A stretch of DNA of 64,000 nucleotides from Candidatus Rifleibacteriota bacterium (GTDB lineage Bacteria; Muiribacteriota; Ozemobacteria; Ozemobacterales; Ozemobacteraceae). The DNA is taken from NCBI GenBank assembly GCA_015233155.1, contig JADFYG010000001.1:1-64000 (forward strand), in the 5' to 3' direction. Shown here one piece after another: positions 61,186 to 64,000 of this stretch. Position numbers and translations under genes: made by a program. Within the stretch, counting starts at the first letter, position 1, and each line of letters opens with the position of its first letter. Under the pieces are notes generated by a model, which worked only from the letters and a program-made list of their open reading frames with translations, ran no database searches and was not told the origin of the DNA.

Positions 61186-62037
61186 CTATCCGGCCATGTC
61201 GAACTTGAATATCAGCTCTGAAACACCTTTTTCTGTGGCTGTTACTGAATCCACTGAAATCTTGAACTTGTATGGAGCGACCTCGGCAAGCCCGATTACC
61301 TGACCTTTTTTCATCGTGGCCGGGTTTACTGCGACAGGGGGCAGTTTCAGAGTGCGTACCTTTTTCTCATTTTCGATGATGTTGATCTCAAAACCAAGTT
61401 TCTTGAGATAACCTTCATCGTCATTCACGACATCCCAATTCTCGTTGTAGGTCACCGTAAAATGATAATTTTTGCCATTAAGCTGGAGAGGCTTGTCACG
61501 CAAAAACTCCTCTACAAGTGGATGTGGGCTGTAATTCAACATGCGCACATAGGAAAACAGTTTCTGTGGTTTCGACGCCTTTGCCACAGCCGCCTGAGTT
61601 TTGGGGTTAGAGACTATGGAAGCCTTTTTCGGAGCAGTCTTACTTGCACCTGATGTCGCGGCAAGTGCCTGCAGAGCGGCGGCAGGGGATGTCGATGTAA
61701 CCATCGCGGCCGATTTGGCGCGAGTCAACGCGGCAGGCGGAGCCGCCAGATCAAGCTTTCCAGAGGCAGGCGCTGCTGCTGTTTCCGGGGAAACGCTTCC
61801 AGCGGCATTCGGGACCTGTGCATTCTGAGCGGGCCGGGATGATGCGCCAAAGGATGTTTCAGCTGCAGAATCACCGTAAGCGACTTCGCTTGGGGTTTGC
61901 CGTCCGGAAATACCGGAACGGGCAGAACCAGATCTGGACTCCGGGGCAGCGATATTTCTCGGGGTTGACGAAAAAGCAATTGACAGACTACCCAACACAA
62001 GCGCCGTGGCACCAATAATCGCGGTTTTCTTGTTCAT
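61186..62037 (-). CDS. Exported Ala/Ser-rich protein with small C-terminal domain
   Basis: Protein of 283 residues. The ATG at 62037 is chosen because GAAGGAG lies upstream; the frame is open to 62079. A signal peptide or anchor (TAIIGATALVLGSLSIAFS) precedes a ~125-residue Ala/Ser/Pro-rich, probably disordered stretch. The C-terminal ~125 residues form a beta-rich domain (LNGKNYHFTVTYNENWDVVN ... YKFKISVDSVTATEKG) that I do not recognise. It converges with the pilus operon and is downstream of a lipoprotein gene on the same strand. Function unknown. Confidence 0.82.
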   Translation of the reverse strand: MNKKTAIIGATALVLGSLSIAFSSTPRNIAAPESRSGSARSGISGRQTPSEVAYGDSAAETSFGASSRPAQNAQVPNAAGSVSPETAAAPASGKLDLAAPPAALTRAKSAAMVTSTSPAAALQALAATSGASKTAPKKASIVSNPKTQAAVAKASKPQKLFSYVRMLNYSPHPLVEEFLRDKPLQLNGKNYHFTVTYNENWDVVNDDEGYLKKLGFEINIIENEKKVRTLKLPPVAVNPATMKKGQVIGLAEVAPYKFKISVDSVTATEKGVSELIFKFDMAG

Positions 62038-62130
62038 GATGACGACTCCTTCGATAATCTCTGCATCGATTCGAAACAAGTTCTCAGGAAGAGACCCGGC
62101 GATCGATGAAATAAGTTACACGTGGTTTAT

Positions 62131-62757
62131 TCAGTTGTTGCGGGCACCGCCGTTAATCCAGTTCGCAATCAATCCCTGATCGGAAGTGGAAAGAGCGGGC
62201 CTATTCTGCGGCATACGCGGAGTTTGAATTCCCTTGATACGCATTACGAGTTTGCTGGTCTGGGCATCATACGGATATATGACCGACCCGTAACGCGATC
62301 CCTTCATTACATTGGTATACGAATTCAGGCGCAGTCCTGAGGCGGCGGTGCTGTCGTCATGACAGCCGACAATTGAGCAGTTGACCATGAAGATCGGCAG
62401 AATGTTGCGAGCAAACGAACCGCCCATCGAAACCAGCACAAGATTCGTGTTTGCTGTCATACCTGAATCAATGGTAACTGTGACCGAGTTGGAGTTGTAA
62501 TCTGTCGCATTTGCGGTAACCGTGAAAACTCCCGGTTGGACGTCAGGAATGCTGAAATTTCCATTCACATCGGTCAATACCGTAGTTGTGGAGGGAGAAG
62601 TCAGCACTGAGGCTCCCGAGACGCCGATTCCGGTTTGAGAATCAACTATTGTGCCGACGATGCTACCCCGCAGAGTGCTGCTGGTTCCGCATCCCACCGC
62701 CACTATTATGGTGAGAACCAGCATCGTCGCGAGGGCGATTCGATAGTGCTGAAACAT
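62131..62757 (-). CDS. Lipoprotein with carboxypeptidase-regulatory-like domain and c-type cytochrome motif
   Basis: Protein of 208 residues. The signal ends in a lipobox-like VAVGC (Cys23). Residues ~30-100 are a carboxypeptidase-regulatory-like beta-sandwich (GTIVDSQTGIGVSGASVLTS ... TDVNGNFSIPDVQPG). The C-terminal ~90 residues resemble the planctomycete-type cytochrome c domain, with CSIVGCH as a CxxxxCH haem motif, MP in TPRMPQNRP and a final LIANWINGG. The longer spacing of the haem motif is also known in related proteins. The ATG at 62757 is preferred, with GGAAGGAG upstream; the frame is open to 62775. Surface-exposed or periplasmic electron transfer is possible. Confidence 0.85.
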   Translation of the reverse strand: MFQHYRIALATMLVLTIIVAVGCGTSSTLRGSIVGTIVDSQTGIGVSGASVLTSPSTTTVLTDVNGNFSIPDVQPGVFTVTANATDYNSNSVTVTIDSGMTANTNLVLVSMGGSFARNILPIFMVNCSIVGCHDDSTAASGLRLNSYTNVMKGSRYGSVIYPYDAQTSKLVMRIKGIQTPRMPQNRPALSTSDQGLIANWINGGARNN

Positions 62758-62845
62758 GAAAACTTCTCCTTCCATGGCACGAAAACTTCCTGCCTCAACA
62801 TAATCGGCAGTCTCGCGCGAATTGATGAATAAAATCGTCTGCTTG

Positions 62846-62854
62846 TGATATACT
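62846..62854 (+). promoter_or_regulatory. Extended -10 promoter candidate for the last pseudopilin cluster
   Basis: TGATATACT (TG at 62846-62847, TATACT at 62849-62854) is a good extended -10 element. Its predicted start coincides with the ATG at 62861, so either the mRNA is leaderless or translation begins at the next ATG (62879). Confidence 0.4.
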
Positions 62855-62860
62855 TATTTC

Positions 62861-63574
62861 ATGCTTTTGAAGTCTGAAATGTCCGCTCAAACTTTCGAAG
62901 AATTGAAACCTTGCTTCGAATATAGCCTCTTTACCCACAGACAAAATCGCAGACGTCGGGGAATGGGGATGCTCGAATTGCTCGGTGTTGTCTGCATTCT
63001 CAGTATTTCGCTGGCACCGCTTTTCTACCTGGTCCGTCTTACGAGAACAACGGAGCGGCGTTCGGAGGCCGAATTCACGGCAACTTTGCTGGCTCAGCAT
63101 GTAATGGAGCGCATTGTTGCAATGGCAATGAAGAATCCGTCCAGTCTGCCGCCAATGACAGCAGAAGAGCCAATCGTTGCAGAACCTGATGGTTCAGGTT
63201 CTGTTTCAGAATATTTTCGTTTTCTGCTTGGGGAGTATCGAACCATCACACCCGAGGACTCTCCAAAGCTTTATTGGGCACTGAAACCATTCAAATGCCA
63301 GGTTGACACATATTACCTCGAGGATAGATTATACAAACTCATCGTATATATCAGTTACGATGAGGAAGGCCGTAAAAAACGCATCTATCTTGAACGTCTC
63401 CTGGATATTTCCCCTGGTGAGGCAGCCACAAAAGCTGAGGCTCCAACACCTGTAGTGCGCCAGAGCGACTCAGTAAAATCGGCTGAATCCCATGAGGATG
63501 TTTCGTCAGGTACAGATTTGTCGGAAATATCCAGACCGCCCGTTGCAGATATTGCCACGGAGGCTTCACGATGA
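62861..63574 (+). CDS. Prepilin-type pseudopilin, GspI/PilV-like
   Basis: Protein of 237 residues. A leader of ~34 residues ends in QNRRRRG, followed by MGMLELLGVVCILSISLAPL: a prepilin-type site with Glu5 after a strongly basic leader. The post-helix region TATLLAQHVMERIVAMAM is GspI/PilV-like, but the C-terminus is extended by a Ser/Glu/Thr-rich tail. Starting at the ATG at 62879 instead would shorten the leader by six residues. It overlaps the next pilin-like gene as ATGA. This pair opens another pseudopilin cluster at the window edge. Confidence 0.83.
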   Translation: MLLKSEMSAQTFEELKPCFEYSLFTHRQNRRRRGMGMLELLGVVCILSISLAPLFYLVRLTRTTERRSEAEFTATLLAQHVMERIVAMAMKNPSSLPPMTAEEPIVAEPDGSGSVSEYFRFLLGEYRTITPEDSPKLYWALKPFKCQVDTYYLEDRLYKLIVYISYDEEGRKKRIYLERLLDISPGEAATKAEAPTPVVRQSDSVKSAESHEDVSSGTDLSEISRPPVADIATEASR

Positions 63575-64000
63575 TTCCGCCGCATAATAGCCGCCGAAGA
63601 GGGGTCAGTTTTTTCGAACAAATCATGATGTTGGTCATCATTGCTATGTTCCTGACGACGTTCTATGCGGTCATATCCATATTGAATCCTAATCGCCAGA
63701 GTTCCATTCAGGGGGCGCCTCTGCTTGCGCGCTATCAGACCCTTCTGGAACGCATGAACCAGGATATCCGCTTCGCCCAATCAGCCCAGACCGGCGAGGA
63801 TAATCGCAGCCTGACATTGAGACGGGGAGACGGCGTAACGCTCGTCTATCGCCTTGAACAGGGCAATCTGTATCGCGAGACAGGCGGAGGCCGACGTGAA
63901 GTCTTGCTTGAAGCAATTGCATCGGGGCAATTCCGGCTGCATCCGGAGTATCCTGATCTCGTAACAGTCGTAATAATTCCGTCTGATCAGATGGGAGTTC
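63571..64000 (+). CDS. Prepilin-type pseudopilin, GspJ-like (3' end cut by window)
   Basis: The frame opens at an ATG overlapping the previous stop (ATGA) and runs off the window after 143 codons. The leader IPPHNSRRRG is followed by VSFFEQIMMLVIIAMFLTTF, a prepilin peptidase site with Glu5. The region ARYQTLLERMNQDIRFAQSA after the helix is GspJ/PilW-like. It follows an I-like pseudopilin, repeating the I-J order seen in the other clusters, so a PilX-like gene may lie beyond the window. Confidence 0.85.
   Translation, partial: MIPPHNSRRRGVSFFEQIMMLVIIAMFLTTFYAVISILNPNRQSSIQGAPLLARYQTLLERMNQDIRFAQSAQTGEDNRSLTLRRGDGVTLVYRLEQGNLYRETGGGRREVLLEAIASGQFRLHPEYPDLVTVVIIPSDQMGV

Noticed and set aside
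1-64000. CRISPR arrays, tRNA or rRNA genes, insertion sequences, integrases, restriction or toxin-antitoxin systems
   Set aside because: I looked for them across both strands and found no repeats, cloverleaf sequences or family motifs to support any.

Overview
This 64 kb window comes from a Gram-negative (diderm) bacterium. It carries BamA, an OmpH/Skp-type chaperone, lpxA, lpxD and an lpxC-fabZ fusion, several lipoproteins, and many type IV pilus / type II secretion pseudopilins. A mannose-type PTS, zinc-ribbon proteins with long low-complexity linkers, very large PilX-like proteins and a histone H1-like DNA-binding protein would fit a poorly studied phylum such as Candidatus Riflebacteria (Ozemobacteria). 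That placement is an inference from gene content only. Genes are tightly packed, often with ATGA, GTGA or TAATG overlaps. I see no tRNA, rRNA, CRISPR array, insertion sequence or integrase.

Layout. 1-2670 (+): 3' end of a PTS operon (EIID, HPr, EI). 2821-8039 (+): a 1437-residue zinc-ribbon/HEAT-repeat protein and a family 4 uracil-DNA glycosylase. 8046-14588 (-): an unknown membrane-anchored protein, a small secreted coiled-coil protein, two pseudopilins, a STAS protein and a membrane-tethered HEAT protein. 14796-15887 (+): an H1-tail/HTH protein. 15959-17363 (-): an EcsC-family protein and a small exported protein. 17573-26018 (-): a seven-gene operon with two secreted proteins (one transglutaminase-like), three pilin-like proteins, a histidine kinase and an NtrC-type regulator. 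26388-28892 (+): copA. 28865-36070 (-): the envelope operon bamA-ompH-lpxD-(unknown)-lpxC/fabZ-lpxA-comF. 36432-43228 (+): a zinc-ribbon DnaB-like ATPase, a probable lipoprotein, a cation/proton antiporter, a PAP2 remnant and a glycine-zipper protein. 43418-46129 (-): a P-type ATPase. 46172-50369 (-): a pseudopilin operon with a lipoprotein and a giant PilX-like protein. 50535-61112 (+): the main pilus/T2SS-like assembly operon (cupin, TPR, PilB, PilC, five pilin-like proteins, a PilM-PilN fusion, PilO, a small membrane protein, TPR). 61186-62757 (-): two exported proteins. 62861-64000 (+): the start of another pseudopilin cluster, cut by the window end.

The recurring theme is pilin-like proteins: about fifteen in five separate clusters, but only one ATPase/platform pair (PilB/PilC) and no secretin, prepilin peptidase or PilT in the window. 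The simplest reading is that several alternative sets of minor pseudopilins, each with a large PilX-like partner, are served by one core machine. The set at 17573-26018 has its own two-component system and secreted enzyme and is the best candidate for an undescribed system.

Promoters were read by eye as -35/-10 pairs. The clearest are those of the bam-lpx operon (36111-36139), the transglutaminase/pseudopilin operon (26086-26114), and the divergent pair at 50431-50500 between two pilus clusters.
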